Below, piece after piece: positions 51,952 to 60,515 of a DNA stretch of 64,000 nt. The notes under the pieces are model-generated. The model searched no databases. It saw only the letters and a program-made list of their open reading frames with translations, and was not told where the DNA came from. Within the stretch, counting starts at the first letter, position 1; every line of letters begins with the position of its first letter. The stretch comes from Laedolimicola ammoniilytica (GTDB lineage Bacteria > Bacillota > Clostridia > Lachnospirales > Lachnospiraceae), in the NCBI RefSeq assembly GCF_025567165.1, contig NZ_JAOQKC010000004.1:62001-126000 (forward strand), in the 5' to 3' direction. The translations under genes were made by a program, and so were the position numbers.

Positions 51952-52803
51952 ATGGAACAGAACTGGAAAAAAGTAAAAGGCAGAGTAACCACAAGACTTG
52001 TGGAGCGTGCAGGGGTGCCTTTCTTAAGCTTTCCGCTGCTGGAAGAAACCGGAATCGTCACCCAGGGCTTTTCCACCCGGCTGGGCGGTGTGAGCGAGGG
52101 AGACTGTAGCAGTATGAATGTGAGCTTCACCAGAGGAGATCGGGAAGAGGCGGTGCGGGAAAATTACCGGAGGCTGGGGGAGGCCATAGGCTTTGACTGC
52201 GAAAGCCTGGTCTGCTCCGATCAGACCCATACCACGAACGTACGGGTGATGACGGAAGACGACCGGGGAAAGGGTTTTGCCAGACCCAAGGATTATCAGA
52301 ACGTGGACGGCATGATTACCAATGTGCCGGGCCTGACGCTGGCTACCTTTTACGCGGACTGTGTCCCGCTGTATTTTGTGGATCCGGTAAAGCGAGCCAT
52401 CGGTCTGTCCCATTCCGGCTGGCGGGGAACCGTAGGAAAGATAGGAAAGAAAACCGTGGAACGGATGGAAGAAACCTACGGAAGCGACCCGGCGGATATC
52501 CGGGTGGTCATCGGCCCCTCCATCTGTCAGGACTGCTATGAGGTCAGCGTCGATGTGATAGATGAATTCCGGCAGGCCTTTTCCGAAGAATCCTGGCCGG
52601 AGCTGTTTTACGAAAAAGCAGACGGCAAATACCAGTTAAACCTCTGGAAAGCCAATGAGTGGATTTTTGCGGAGGCAGGTATCCGAAGAGAGCATATGGC
52701 AGTTACGGATCTCTGTACCTGCTGTAATCCCACCCTGCTGTTCAGCCACCGGGCGAGCCACGGAAGGCGGGGCAATCTGGGCGCGTTCCTGATGTTGAAA
52801 TAA
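51952..52803 (+). CDS. Laccase-domain (PgeF/YfiH) family protein
   Basis: The 283-residue protein belongs to the multicopper-polyphenol-oxidase-like family whose E. coli member PgeF edits mis-incorporated L-Ser in peptidoglycan precursors. Key segments are SDQTHTTNVRV, DGMITNVPGLTLATFYADCVP (catalytic Cys), GLSHSGWRGTVGKIG (His), and CTCCNPTLLFSHRASHGRRGN at the end (Cys/His). The ATG follows AAAGGAGGGAAGTCCC. The enzyme activity is inferred from the family, not from this sequence. Confidence 0.9.
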   Translation: MEQNWKKVKGRVTTRLVERAGVPFLSFPLLEETGIVTQGFSTRLGGVSEGDCSSMNVSFTRGDREEAVRENYRRLGEAIGFDCESLVCSDQTHTTNVRVMTEDDRGKGFARPKDYQNVDGMITNVPGLTLATFYADCVPLYFVDPVKRAIGLSHSGWRGTVGKIGKKTVERMEETYGSDPADIRVVIGPSICQDCYEVSVDVIDEFRQAFSEESWPELFYEKADGKYQLNLWKANEWIFAEAGIRREHMAVTDLCTCCNPTLLFSHRASHGRRGNLGAFLMLK

Positions 52804-52823
52804 AGCTGTCATTTATATAAAAC

Positions 52824-52974
52824 AACAGACAGTGTCTGTTATTTTCATGTAACAGGAAATTCTTATGGAATCCCCTGTTACATAAAAAATATTATCGCAC
52901 TGCGGCGGAGATGTAGTATGTCGCTTACGCGACCCGCCGCAGGCGGAGAATGTGCCAATGGCACATTCTTTTTT
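52824..52974 (+). repeat. Dispersed multi-hairpin repeat, copy D, with flanking hairpins
   Basis: AACAGACA/TGTCTGTT (52824-52840) comes first. Hairpin 1 ATGTAACAGG/CCTGTTACAT (52847-52856, 52874-52883) follows, then AAAAAATATTATCGCACTGCGGCG. The outer stem TGCGGCGG/CCGCCGCA (52901-52908, 52934-52941) encloses GTCGC/GCGAC (52920-52924, 52929-52933). Hairpin 3 AGAATGTGCC/GGCACATTCT (52947-52969) runs into TTTTTT. The whole pgeF-prs gap is filled by this element and the prs terminator. Confidence 0.82.
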
Positions 52975-53007
52975 AAATAACGCGACACAGCAAGGTTGAT
53001 GCATGTA

Positions 53008-53066
53008 TAAAAACGGGGCAGATGTAACGCCATCCTTTCGATGACCTTACATCCGCCCCTGTTTTA
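53008..53066 (-). terminator. Terminator of prs (minus strand)
   Basis: AAAACGGGGCAGATGTAA (53010-53027) pairs with TTACATCCGCCCCTGTTTT (53047-53065) with one bulge, giving a long stem with a run of Ts on the minus strand after it. It ends 27 bases past the prs stop. Confidence 0.88.
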
Positions 53067-53092
53067 TCAGAGCATTTTATCGGATTCCGGAT

Positions 53093-54277
53093 TTATTTCC
53101 CAAACTCACCGTTCTGCCGCTTCTCTAAGAGCTTCCGGATCTTCTCCGTCGGGTTGTTGATCTTTCCGATAGGAGTGTCATGATTCATGGTATCGATAAT
53201 GGTAGCCAGGAACTTGGTCATATCCGCTTCGGTGTAGTAGGGCTTCTCAAGAAGCTCCGGAGAGCGGTAGTTCAGGTTTGTGGTGACGATACGCTTGATG
53301 TAGCCCTTCTCGTAGTACTCGTCGAACTTCTTGAAGCCATCGGTGAACAGGCCGAAAGTGCAGCATACATAGACGTTGCGGGCTCCCCTCTCCTTCATCT
53401 GCTTGGCCACATCCAGCATACTTCCGCCGGAGGAAATCATGTCGTCAATGATGATGACGTCCTTGCCGGTCAGGGAGGTTCCCAGGAACTCGTGGGCTAC
53501 AATTGGGTTCTTGCCATTGATGATGGTGGAGTAATCTCTTCTCTTATAGAACATACCCAGGTCAATTCCCAGTACGTTGGAGAAGTATACCGCACGCTCC
53601 ATGGCACCCTCATCGGGGGCAATGATCATCAGGTGGTCGTTATCTACCTGGAGATCCGGCTCGGTGCGGAGCAGCGCCTTCATAAACTGATAGGGCGGCT
53701 GGAAGTTATCGAAGCCATTCAGCGGCGTCGCGTTCTGGACACGGGGGTCATGGGCGTCGAAGGTAATGATATTGGTCACACCCATATTCTGAAGTTCCTG
53801 CAGAGCCAGCGCGCAGTCCAGGGATTCGCGGCTGGTGCGGCGGTGCTGACGGCCCTCATAGAGGAACGGAATTACCACATTGATGCGGTGCGCCTTACCG
53901 GTGGCAGCAGAAATGATACGCTTCAGATCCTGATAGTGATCGTCCGGGGACATATGATTCTCATGGCCGCAGACATTGTAGGTAATGCTGTAGTTGCACA
54001 CGTCCACGATGACGAAGAGGTCGCTTCCACGGACGGATTCGCCGAGACGGCCTTTCGCTTCACCGGTTCCAAAACGGGGACAGGAGCAGTCGATCAGGTA
54101 GGAATCCTGGGCATACTCCTGAAAATAGACATTATCGCGGTGCTGCATATTGGCGGTCTTACGGAAATCCACCAGATAGTTGTCCACCTTTTTAGCGAAA
54201 TACATACTGCTTTCCAGGGCGGCGATTTTCAGCGGCGCGATAGGTAAAATATTATCAAACTGATTTGTATCTGACAT
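53093..54277 (-). CDS. prs: Ribose-phosphate pyrophosphokinase, long form
   Basis: The 394-residue protein makes PRPP from ribose-5-phosphate and ATP. Recognisable features are the flag-like FLYEGRQHRRTSRESL, FDAHDPRVQN (metal/ATP site), the APDEGAMERA site and the PRPP loop DDMISSGGSM. Bacterial PrsA is normally about 315 residues. Here there is an N-terminal extension (DNILPIAPLKIAALESSMYFAKKV) and an inserted DVCNYSITYNVCGHENHMSP region (about 90-110). It starts at 54277 after TTCGGAGGACAGTC. It is divergent from the DUF512 gene. Confidence 0.93.
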   Translation of the reverse strand: MSDTNQFDNILPIAPLKIAALESSMYFAKKVDNYLVDFRKTANMQHRDNVYFQEYAQDSYLIDCSCPRFGTGEAKGRLGESVRGSDLFVIVDVCNYSITYNVCGHENHMSPDDHYQDLKRIISAATGKAHRINVVIPFLYEGRQHRRTSRESLDCALALQELQNMGVTNIITFDAHDPRVQNATPLNGFDNFQPPYQFMKALLRTEPDLQVDNDHLMIIAPDEGAMERAVYFSNVLGIDLGMFYKRRDYSTIINGKNPIVAHEFLGTSLTGKDVIIIDDMISSGGSMLDVAKQMKERGARNVYVCCTFGLFTDGFKKFDEYYEKGYIKRIVTTNLNYRSPELLEKPYYTEADMTKFLATIIDTMNHDTPIGKINNPTEKIRKLLEKRQNGEFGK

Positions 54278-54338
54278 GACTGTCCTCCGAATAATATGAC
54301 ATTTTTAGATATGCAGTGAAAAACACACTATATATAAA

Positions 54339-54368
54339 TTTATACCATTTTCCGATACAGATCGTCAA
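54339..54368 (-). promoter_or_regulatory. Promoter of prs (minus strand)
   Basis: On the minus strand TTGACG (54363-54368) and TATAAA (54339-54344) have 18-base spacing. The -35 box is only 6 bases from that of the divergent DUF512 promoter. Confidence 0.65.
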
Positions 54369-54374
54369 GACAGA

Positions 54375-54403
54375 TTGCTTTTTATTTTCAAATAATGTAT
54401 GAT
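54375..54403 (+). promoter_or_regulatory. Promoter of the DUF512 gene
   Basis: TTGCTT (54375-54380) and TATGAT (54398-54403) have 17-base spacing; the start codon is 24 bases downstream. Confidence 0.65.
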
Positions 54404-54427
54404 GATGAAGGAGAAAAAGGAGTATTT

Positions 54428-55753
54428 ATGAAAAAAGTAAAAGAACACGTGATCAAGACTATAGAACCGGGCAGTATCGCCGAGGAACTGGAGCTGGAAC
54501 CGGGAGACGTGCTGGTGTCGGTGAACGGCCAGCCGGTAAAAGACGTCTTTGATTATCATTATCTGATTAACGAGGAATATCTGGAGATTCTGGTCCGGAA
54601 GCCAAGCGGAGAAGAATGGGAGCTGGAGATCGAGAAGGAATACGAGGACGATCTGGGCATTGAATTCGAGAACGGCATGATGGATGATTACCGTTCCTGC
54701 AGCAATAAATGTATCTTCTGTTTTATCGATCAATTGCCGAAGGGCATGCGGGACACGCTGTATTTCAAGGATGACGATTCCCGTCTGTCCTTTTTACAGG
54801 GCAATTACGTGACTCTGACGAATATGAGTGACGCGGACGTGCAGCGGATCATCACTTATCGCATGGAGCCCATTAATATCTCCTTCCAGGCCATGCACCC
54901 GGAGCTGCGCTGTCAGATGCTCCATAACCGCTTCGCCGGGGAAGCTCTGAAGAAGGTGGACCGCTTCTATGAGGCGGGCATCATCATGAACGGCCAGATC
55001 GTGCTCTGCAAGGGCGTGAACGATGGAAAAGAACTGGAATACAGCATTGAACAGCTGGTAAAATACCTGCCCTATCTGCAGAGTGTATCGGTGGTTCCGG
55101 TGGGCTTGACCCGCTATCGGGATGGCCTCTATCCGCTGACGCCCTTTACGAAGGAGGACGCGTGCGCAGTGTTGGCCCTGATTCACAGCTGGCAGGAGCG
55201 CCTTTACAAAGAATACGGCAATCACTTCATCCACGCAGGCGACGAGTGGTATCTGCTGGCGGAAGAGGAGATACCGGCGGAGGACAGCTATGACGGTTAT
55301 CTGCAGTTGGAAAATGGCGTTGGTATGATAAGGCTTCTCCGGGAAGAGGTACATGAACAACTGGCGGCTCTTCCGGGAGATGACAGAAAGCGCCATGTCA
55401 CCATTGCTACAGGTGAGCTGGCAGCGCCGATTCTGACCGGACTTGGCAAAGAGGTGAAAGAGAAGTTCCCGAAGCTGGATCTGCAGGTAAAAGCTGTGAA
55501 GAATGAATTTTTCGGCGGCAAGATTACCGTGGCCGGACTTCTGACCGGACAGGATCTGAAAAAGCAGTTAGCTGATCTGAACCTGGGCGAGGAGCTTCTG
55601 CTGACTGAACATATGCTGAAGAGCGGCGAGCGGGTCTTCCTGGACGATGTGACTGTGGAAGAACTGTCCAGGGCTTTACAAGTGCCCATAACTATTGTAA
55701 AATCAGACGGAAAATCTTTTCTAGATGCCGTACTTGGCCGATCTGAGAATTAA
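54428..55753 (+). CDS. DUF512 protein: PDZ plus radical-SAM-like domain
   Basis: The 441-residue protein has an N-terminal PDZ-like domain (about 10-75, PGDVLVSVNGQPVKDVFDY), then a CX3CX2C Fe-S motif, CSNKCIFC (about residues 96-103), followed by FIDQLPKGMRDTLYFKDDDSRLSFLQG (key QLPKGMR and DDDSRLSFLQGN), and a C-terminal DUF512 domain. These are the marks of a radical-SAM protein family found next to der in many Firmicutes. Its reaction is unknown. ATG 54428 follows AAAAAGGAGTATTT; a start 33 bases upstream has no ribosome site. Confidence 0.88.
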   Translation: MKKVKEHVIKTIEPGSIAEELELEPGDVLVSVNGQPVKDVFDYHYLINEEYLEILVRKPSGEEWELEIEKEYEDDLGIEFENGMMDDYRSCSNKCIFCFIDQLPKGMRDTLYFKDDDSRLSFLQGNYVTLTNMSDADVQRIITYRMEPINISFQAMHPELRCQMLHNRFAGEALKKVDRFYEAGIIMNGQIVLCKGVNDGKELEYSIEQLVKYLPYLQSVSVVPVGLTRYRDGLYPLTPFTKEDACAVLALIHSWQERLYKEYGNHFIHAGDEWYLLAEEEIPAEDSYDGYLQLENGVGMIRLLREEVHEQLAALPGDDRKRHVTIATGELAAPILTGLGKEVKEKFPKLDLQVKAVKNEFFGGKITVAGLLTGQDLKKQLADLNLGEELLLTEHMLKSGERVFLDDVTVEELSRALQVPITIVKSDGKSFLDAVLGRSEN

Positions 55754-55788
55754 GATATAGTATCAAGAAGAATAGGAGAAATTAGAGA

Positions 55789-57117
55789 ATGAGTAAACCG
55801 ATAGTAGCGATTGTCGGACGCCCGAACGTGGGAAAATCCACCCTGTTTAACGCGCTTGCGGGAGAGAATATTTCCATTGTAAAGGACACGCCCGGAGTAA
55901 CGAGAGACCGTATTTACGCGGATGTGACGTGGCTGGATCACGCTTTTACCCTGATAGACACCGGTGGCATCGAGCCGGACAGCAGCGACGTCATCCTGTC
56001 CCAGATGCGGGAACAGGCCCAGATTGCCATTGATACCGCGGACGTAATCATCTTCCTGGCGGATGTGCGTCAGGGCCTGGTGGACGCGGATTCCAAGGTG
56101 GCGGACATGCTGCGCCGTTCCAGAAAGCCCATTGTGCTGGCTATCAATAAGGTAGACAGCTTCCAGAAGTTTATGGCGGATACCTACGAGTTTTATAACC
56201 TGGGTATCGGCGATCCGGTGCCGATTTCCGCAGCTTCTCGTCTGGGTATCGGCGATCTGCTGGACGAGGTCGTGAAGCATTTCCCGGAGCAGACCGGTGA
56301 GATTGAGGAGGACGACCGTCCCCGCATCGCCATCGTGGGCAAACCGAACGTGGGAAAATCCTCCATTATCAATAAGTTGATCGGCGAAAACCGCGTCATC
56401 GTGTCCAATATCGCAGGCACCACCCGGGACGCCATCGACACCGAGGTACGCCGGAACGGTAAGGACTACATTTTCATTGACACGGCAGGACTGCGCCGCA
56501 AGAACAAGATCAAAGAGGAGCTGGAGCGCTACAGCATTATCCGTACCGTGACGGCAGTGGAGCGGGCCGACGTGGTCATTCTGGTCATCGACGCGAAAGA
56601 GGGCGTCACCGAGCAGGACGCGAAGATCGCCGGTATCGCCCATGAGCGCGGCAAGGGCATCATCATTGCGGTCAATAAATGGGACGCCATCGAGAAAAAT
56701 GACAAGACTGTCTATGAATATACCAACAAGATCCGGAATATTCTGTCTTATATGCCTTACGCGGAGATTACGTTCATTTCCGCTGTGACCGGTCAGCGTC
56801 TGCCGAAGCTCTTTGAGCTCATCGACATGGTCATCCAGAACCAGAACCTGCGCGTAGCCACCGGCGTGCTGAACGAGATCATGACCGAAGCTGTGGCTCT
56901 GCAGCAGCCGCCCTCAGACAAGGGAAAGCGCCTGAAGCTTTTCTATATTACACAGGTGGCAGTGAAGCCGCCCACCTTCGTCATTTTTGTAAATGACAAG
57001 GAGCTGATGCATTTTTCTTATACCAGATATCTGGAAAATAAGATCCGGGATGCTTTCGGCTTCAAGGGAACCGCGCTCCGGTTCCTGATTCGGGAAAGAA
57101 AGGGTGATCAGCAGTGA
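55789..57117 (+). CDS. der: Ribosome biogenesis GTPase Der (EngA)
   Basis: The 442-residue tandem GTPase is needed for 50S assembly. It has two G domains with GRPNVGKST (residues about 8-16) and GKPNVGKSS (about 183-191), with DTGG/DTAG and NKxD in each, and a C-terminal KH-like domain. ATG 55789 follows GAATAGGAGAAATTAGAGA. Its stop overlaps the plsY GTG (GTGA). Order DUF512-der-plsY-gpsA is widely conserved in Clostridia. Confidence 0.97.
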   Translation: MSKPIVAIVGRPNVGKSTLFNALAGENISIVKDTPGVTRDRIYADVTWLDHAFTLIDTGGIEPDSSDVILSQMREQAQIAIDTADVIIFLADVRQGLVDADSKVADMLRRSRKPIVLAINKVDSFQKFMADTYEFYNLGIGDPVPISAASRLGIGDLLDEVVKHFPEQTGEIEEDDRPRIAIVGKPNVGKSSIINKLIGENRVIVSNIAGTTRDAIDTEVRRNGKDYIFIDTAGLRRKNKIKEELERYSIIRTVTAVERADVVILVIDAKEGVTEQDAKIAGIAHERGKGIIIAVNKWDAIEKNDKTVYEYTNKIRNILSYMPYAEITFISAVTGQRLPKLFELIDMVIQNQNLRVATGVLNEIMTEAVALQQPPSDKGKRLKLFYITQVAVKPPTFVIFVNDKELMHFSYTRYLENKIRDAFGFKGTALRFLIRERKGDQQ

Positions 57118-57758
57118 TACGTCTGGCATGTGTGGCCATCGGCTATGTGTTCGGTTTGTTTCAGACCGGTTATATCTATGGAGAATTAAAAGGTACGGAT
57201 ATCCGCCAGCATGGAAGCGGCAACGCGGGCGCTACCAACGCGCTCCGGACGCTTGGCTGGAAGGCAGGCCTTATTACCCTGCTGGGAGACTGCTTTAAGT
57301 GTGTCTTTGCGGTGCTTCTGGTACGAGCCCTGTTTGCGGGCCGTTATCCGGATGAAAATATGGGCGTGCTTCTGGGAATGTACGCAGCCCTGGGTGTGAT
57401 TTTGGGACATAACTTTCCCTTTTATCTGAAGTTTAAGGGCGGAAAGGGCATTGCGGCTACCGCAGGTCTGTACCTGTCCCTGGATCCGGTTATGACTCTG
57501 GTGGCCATTGTATTATTTGGAGGTGCCGTAGGCGCGACCCGTTACGTATCCCTGGGATCCATTCTGGTCAGCATCTGGCTGCCGGTGGGAACGATTCTGT
57601 TTGGCCGGCAGGGACATTGGGGATTGTCCCAGGGGCATCTCTATGAGCTTTACGCGATTACGATTTTCTTATGCCTGATGGCGATTTACCGCCACCGGAA
57701 GAACATTGGAAGACTGTTGAACGGCACCGAGAGCAAGCTCGGGCAGAAGGCGAAATAA
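57114..57758 (+). CDS. plsY: Glycerol-3-phosphate acyltransferase PlsY
   Basis: The 214-residue membrane protein transfers the acyl group from acyl-phosphate (made by PlsX) to glycerol-3-phosphate. Visible motifs are GSGNAGATNALRTLGWKAG (about residues 34-52, with key GSGNAGATN), HNFPFYLKFKGGKGIA and GATRYVSLGS. It starts with GTG at 57114, overlapping the der stop by 4 bases. gpsA, which makes the glycerol-3-phosphate, lies 12 bases downstream, so substrate supply and use are co-encoded. Confidence 0.95.
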   Translation: MIRLACVAIGYVFGLFQTGYIYGELKGTDIRQHGSGNAGATNALRTLGWKAGLITLLGDCFKCVFAVLLVRALFAGRYPDENMGVLLGMYAALGVILGHNFPFYLKFKGGKGIAATAGLYLSLDPVMTLVAIVLFGGAVGATRYVSLGSILVSIWLPVGTILFGRQGHWGLSQGHLYELYAITIFLCLMAIYRHRKNIGRLLNGTESKLGQKAK

Positions 57759-57769
57759 GGAGAGATACT

Positions 57770-58780
57770 ATGGCGAAAACAGGTGTGATTGGAGCAGGAA
57801 GCTGGGGAACGGCCCTTGCGCTGGTACTCCACAATAACGGGCATGAGGTCGTCCTCTGGTCCCATTCAAAGACCTCTGTGGAGAGTCTTTCAGAGAACAG
57901 GGAACTGATCGGAAAGCTGCCGGGCGTGAAAATCCCGGAGACGATTGCGATTACCAATGATCTGGAAGCGGCGATGAAGGAGAAGGACATGCTGGTACTG
58001 GCGGTTCCGTCCGCCTGCATCCGCAGCACGGCCCACAATATGGCTCCCTATGTGGCGGATGGTCAGCTGATCGTGTGCGTCTCCAAGGGCATCGAAGAGA
58101 GCACCCTGAAGATTATGACCGAGGTTATAGAGGATGAAATTCCGAACTGCCGGGCAGCAGTGCTGTCGGGACCCAGCCATGCGGAGGAGGTTAGCCGCGG
58201 CCTACCGACGACGGTAGTGGCGGGCGCCCACGACCGTGAGACAGCAGAGCACATCCAGAACCTCTTTATGAATCAGGTCTTTCGTGTATACACAAGCCCG
58301 GACATGCTCGGCATCGAGCTGGGCGGTGCCCTGAAAAATGTCATCGCGCTGGCGGCAGGCATCGCCGACGGCCTGGGCTACGGCGACAATACCAAGGCCG
58401 CTCTGATTACCCGGGGAATCGCGGAGATGAGCCGCATCGGCACCGCCATGGGCGGCCGCCAGGAGACCTTCAACGGCCTGTCCGGTATCGGCGATTTGAT
58501 TGTAACCTGTGCCTCCGTACACAGCCGGAACCGCAAGGCCGGTTATCTGATGGGCCAGGGCCGCACCATGCGGGAGGCCATGGACGAGGTGAAAATGGTG
58601 GTCGAGGGCGTCTATTCCGCCAAGGCAGCCGTGGCTCTTGCCCGGAAATACAACATCGAAATCCCGATTATCGAACAGGTCAACAAGGTACTCTTTGAGG
58701 ACAAGTCCCCGAAGGAGGCCGTGACCGAGCTGATGCTTCGCGATAAAAAAATCGAAAATTCACAACTCCCCTGGGAGTAG
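57770..58780 (+). CDS. gpsA: Glycerol-3-phosphate dehydrogenase (NAD(P)+)
   Basis: The 336-residue cytoplasmic enzyme reduces dihydroxyacetone phosphate to sn-glycerol-3-phosphate for phospholipid synthesis. It has the nucleotide-binding GAGSWGTALA at residues 7-16, LSGPSHAEEV and LGGALKNVIALAAGIADGLGYGDNTKAALITRG (active-site lysine in GALKN). ATG 57770 follows TAAGGAGAGATACT; the longer frame upstream belongs to plsY overlap and is rejected. Confidence 0.96.
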   Translation: MAKTGVIGAGSWGTALALVLHNNGHEVVLWSHSKTSVESLSENRELIGKLPGVKIPETIAITNDLEAAMKEKDMLVLAVPSACIRSTAHNMAPYVADGQLIVCVSKGIEESTLKIMTEVIEDEIPNCRAAVLSGPSHAEEVSRGLPTTVVAGAHDRETAEHIQNLFMNQVFRVYTSPDMLGIELGGALKNVIALAAGIADGLGYGDNTKAALITRGIAEMSRIGTAMGGRQETFNGLSGIGDLIVTCASVHSRNRKAGYLMGQGRTMREAMDEVKMVVEGVYSAKAAVALARKYNIEIPIIEQVNKVLFEDKSPKEAVTELMLRDKKIENSQLPWE

Positions 58781-58795
58781 GAGGGAGGGCCGCCT

Positions 58796-59857
58796 GTGCG
58801 CTGTTACAACTGCAATAAGAAATTTGACTACGAGAAATATTACGGCATCTGTCCCAAATGCGGCTGCTTTAACCGGCAGGAGACTGCTGAGGAACAGCAT
58901 GAGGCCGTGCACGACCGCTTTGGCGACAGCTCCGATGAGGACTGTCATAGAAGCCACCGAACCTTCAGCGCCCATCCAGGCGAAGAACGGGATGGAAGCT
59001 TTACTTATCAGGAGGACGGCTATACCTATACGGACTTTGAAGGAGAGACGGCGAAGAAAAAGGGCGTGGGCTTCTTTGTATTCTGCATCCTGTTCTTTGT
59101 GCTCAGCGTGTTCCTGCTGATTGGAACCATAATCTATACGACAGTCAATCCCATGGTAAGCGTATTTGTGACTGATCCGGAGAATGGAAGCGGTCTGGAA
59201 ATCGTGAAACATGAGGCGGGTGCTTCTTTTATCTTCCAGGAGAAAATGACGCTGCAGGTACTGGAGTGCCGGGAGGTGGCAGATTCGAGTATCTTCCCAA
59301 CCATGGAAGAGGGAAAAAAGCTGGTGGCGGTTCATGTACAGGGCGAGAGCGACGGCCAGTACGAGGATTACAACGGGCTTTATGGCATCTATCTGGAGAC
59401 AGAAGGCCATTACCGGGAACCCATTTCCAGCTATTATTTTGAGCCCTACGCGCAGATTCTGGGCGTGTACCCGGCGCTGGATGACAGTTCCTTCAAAGGG
59501 GAAGCATACTGCGACGGCTGGTACGGTTTCCTGGTGGACGCAGACGCGGACACAGCGGTGCTGTGGCTGGATGAGTACGACTGCACCGATTGGGATGGCG
59601 GGAAGCTGATCCGCACCCATCGGATCGAACTGCCCATCGAGAACCTGACCGAGGACGAGGCCGCGGAGCTGGAGCAGGCCGCAGATGAGGCGGAAGCGGA
59701 AGGTTTGCTGCAGGAGGAAATTTTCATTGACGGGACGGAAGTAGAAGGACAGTCATCGGAGGAAATTTCTGTCGACGAGAATGGTAACCTGTCCGTTGCG
59801 GTACCCGGTCCGGAAGACTTTGAAGCGCAGGAAGGAGGTGCCGGGGATGGAATCTAG
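58796..59857 (+). CDS. Zinc-ribbon membrane protein with DUF4352-like domain (unknown function)
   Basis: The 353-residue protein starts at GTG 58796 after TAGGAGGGAGGGC. The N-terminus is a zinc ribbon (CYNC at 3-6 and CPKC about 19-22, plus CFNRQE). An acidic linker follows, then one membrane helix (about 92-115, FFVFCILFFVLSVFLLIGTIIY) and an extracytoplasmic beta domain (about 140-270) that reads like DUF4352 proteins. The tail (about 285-353) is Glu/Asp-rich. Zinc-ribbon plus membrane plus DUF4352 proteins are common in Firmicutes, but I know no function. It overlaps the next gene by 11 bases. Confidence 0.82.
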   Translation: MRCYNCNKKFDYEKYYGICPKCGCFNRQETAEEQHEAVHDRFGDSSDEDCHRSHRTFSAHPGEERDGSFTYQEDGYTYTDFEGETAKKKGVGFFVFCILFFVLSVFLLIGTIIYTTVNPMVSVFVTDPENGSGLEIVKHEAGASFIFQEKMTLQVLECREVADSSIFPTMEEGKKLVAVHVQGESDGQYEDYNGLYGIYLETEGHYREPISSYYFEPYAQILGVYPALDDSSFKGEAYCDGWYGFLVDADADTAVLWLDEYDCTDWDGGKLIRTHRIELPIENLTEDEAAELEQAADEAEAEGLLQEEIFIDGTEVEGQSSEEISVDENGNLSVAVPGPEDFEAQEGGAGDGI

Positions 59858-60389
59858 GACAACGGAGAAAAATACACTGATATTTCGGATTGTCGGCGGT
59901 ATCTTTCTGGTCTTCGGAATTATTTTCCTGGCAGTCACTTTTAAGCTTTGGCTCAGAGGGAGTGTTCCCGGCATGATGACCGCAGATACCAGCGGCTCCT
60001 ACTGCACCCTGGAGCCCGTAGGCAGCGAGTGCCTGGGAGCCACCTATGAAGGCGCGCAGGCAGAGGAGGGATATACCTTCTACCGGCTGGATTTCCAGGT
60101 CACCAACGAGGGCGATGAGACCCGCTACATGGACAACTACTACGGTATCTATTTTAACGAGGACAACGGCAATTACAACGATGTGCTGGACTGGTGGCAT
60201 ACCGAAGAGGAAGAGAGCCAGCCCCGGTACCTGTTTGAAGACTACGATTACACCTACCTCCCCGCAGGCCGTACCGGCACCTACCAGATGGTAGTGCAGA
60301 TCCTGGACGGCGTGAAGAGCTTCACGGTGGATTATTATCCGGGGGATGTAAGCGGAGAGAGAATCAGTTTTGATATGACAATCGAATAA
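59847..60389 (+). CDS. Membrane-anchored extracytoplasmic protein, probable DUF4352-like paralogue (unknown function)
   Basis: The 180-residue protein starts at ATG 59847 after GAAGGAGGTG, inside the end of the previous gene. It has one N-terminal membrane helix (about 12-33, FRIVGGIFLVFGIIFLAVTF) and an extracytoplasmic domain with YCTLEPVGSECLG, VTNEGDETRYMDNYYGIYF and VDYYPGDVSGERISFDM segments that echo the upstream protein's beta domain. It probably acts with the upstream protein, by overlap. No catalytic motif is seen; identification as a DUF4352 type is tentative. Confidence 0.78.
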   Translation: MESRTTEKNTLIFRIVGGIFLVFGIIFLAVTFKLWLRGSVPGMMTADTSGSYCTLEPVGSECLGATYEGAQAEEGYTFYRLDFQVTNEGDETRYMDNYYGIYFNEDNGNYNDVLDWWHTEEEESQPRYLFEDYDYTYLPAGRTGTYQMVVQILDGVKSFTVDYYPGDVSGERISFDMTIE

Positions 60390-60418
60390 CGGACGAACAA
60401 TCCAAAACGTAGATCTCC

Positions 60419-60515
60419 GGAGAGAAACAGAAAGCCCTCGGGGGGACGTTAGCTGATTTTCCGTAGGGACGAGTAGGAAAATCTGCGTGTCTCCGAGGGC
60501 TTTCTGTTTCTCTCC
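60419..60515 (+). repeat. Very long near-perfect stem-loop in the intergenic gap
   Basis: The 23-base arms 60419-60441 and 60493-60515 are exact reverse complements. The inner part also pairs (GATTTTCC 60455-60462 with GGAAAATC 60476-60483), leaving a loop of 13 bases. No T run follows on either strand, so it is not an ordinary terminator. It could be a small RNA, an RNA-stability element or a palindromic insertion. Confidence 0.9.

Noticed and set aside
53180..54247. A 355-codon plus-strand frame opposite prs.
   Set aside because: prs on the minus strand has complete PRPP-synthase motifs, a terminator and a promoter; the opposite frame is a shadow.
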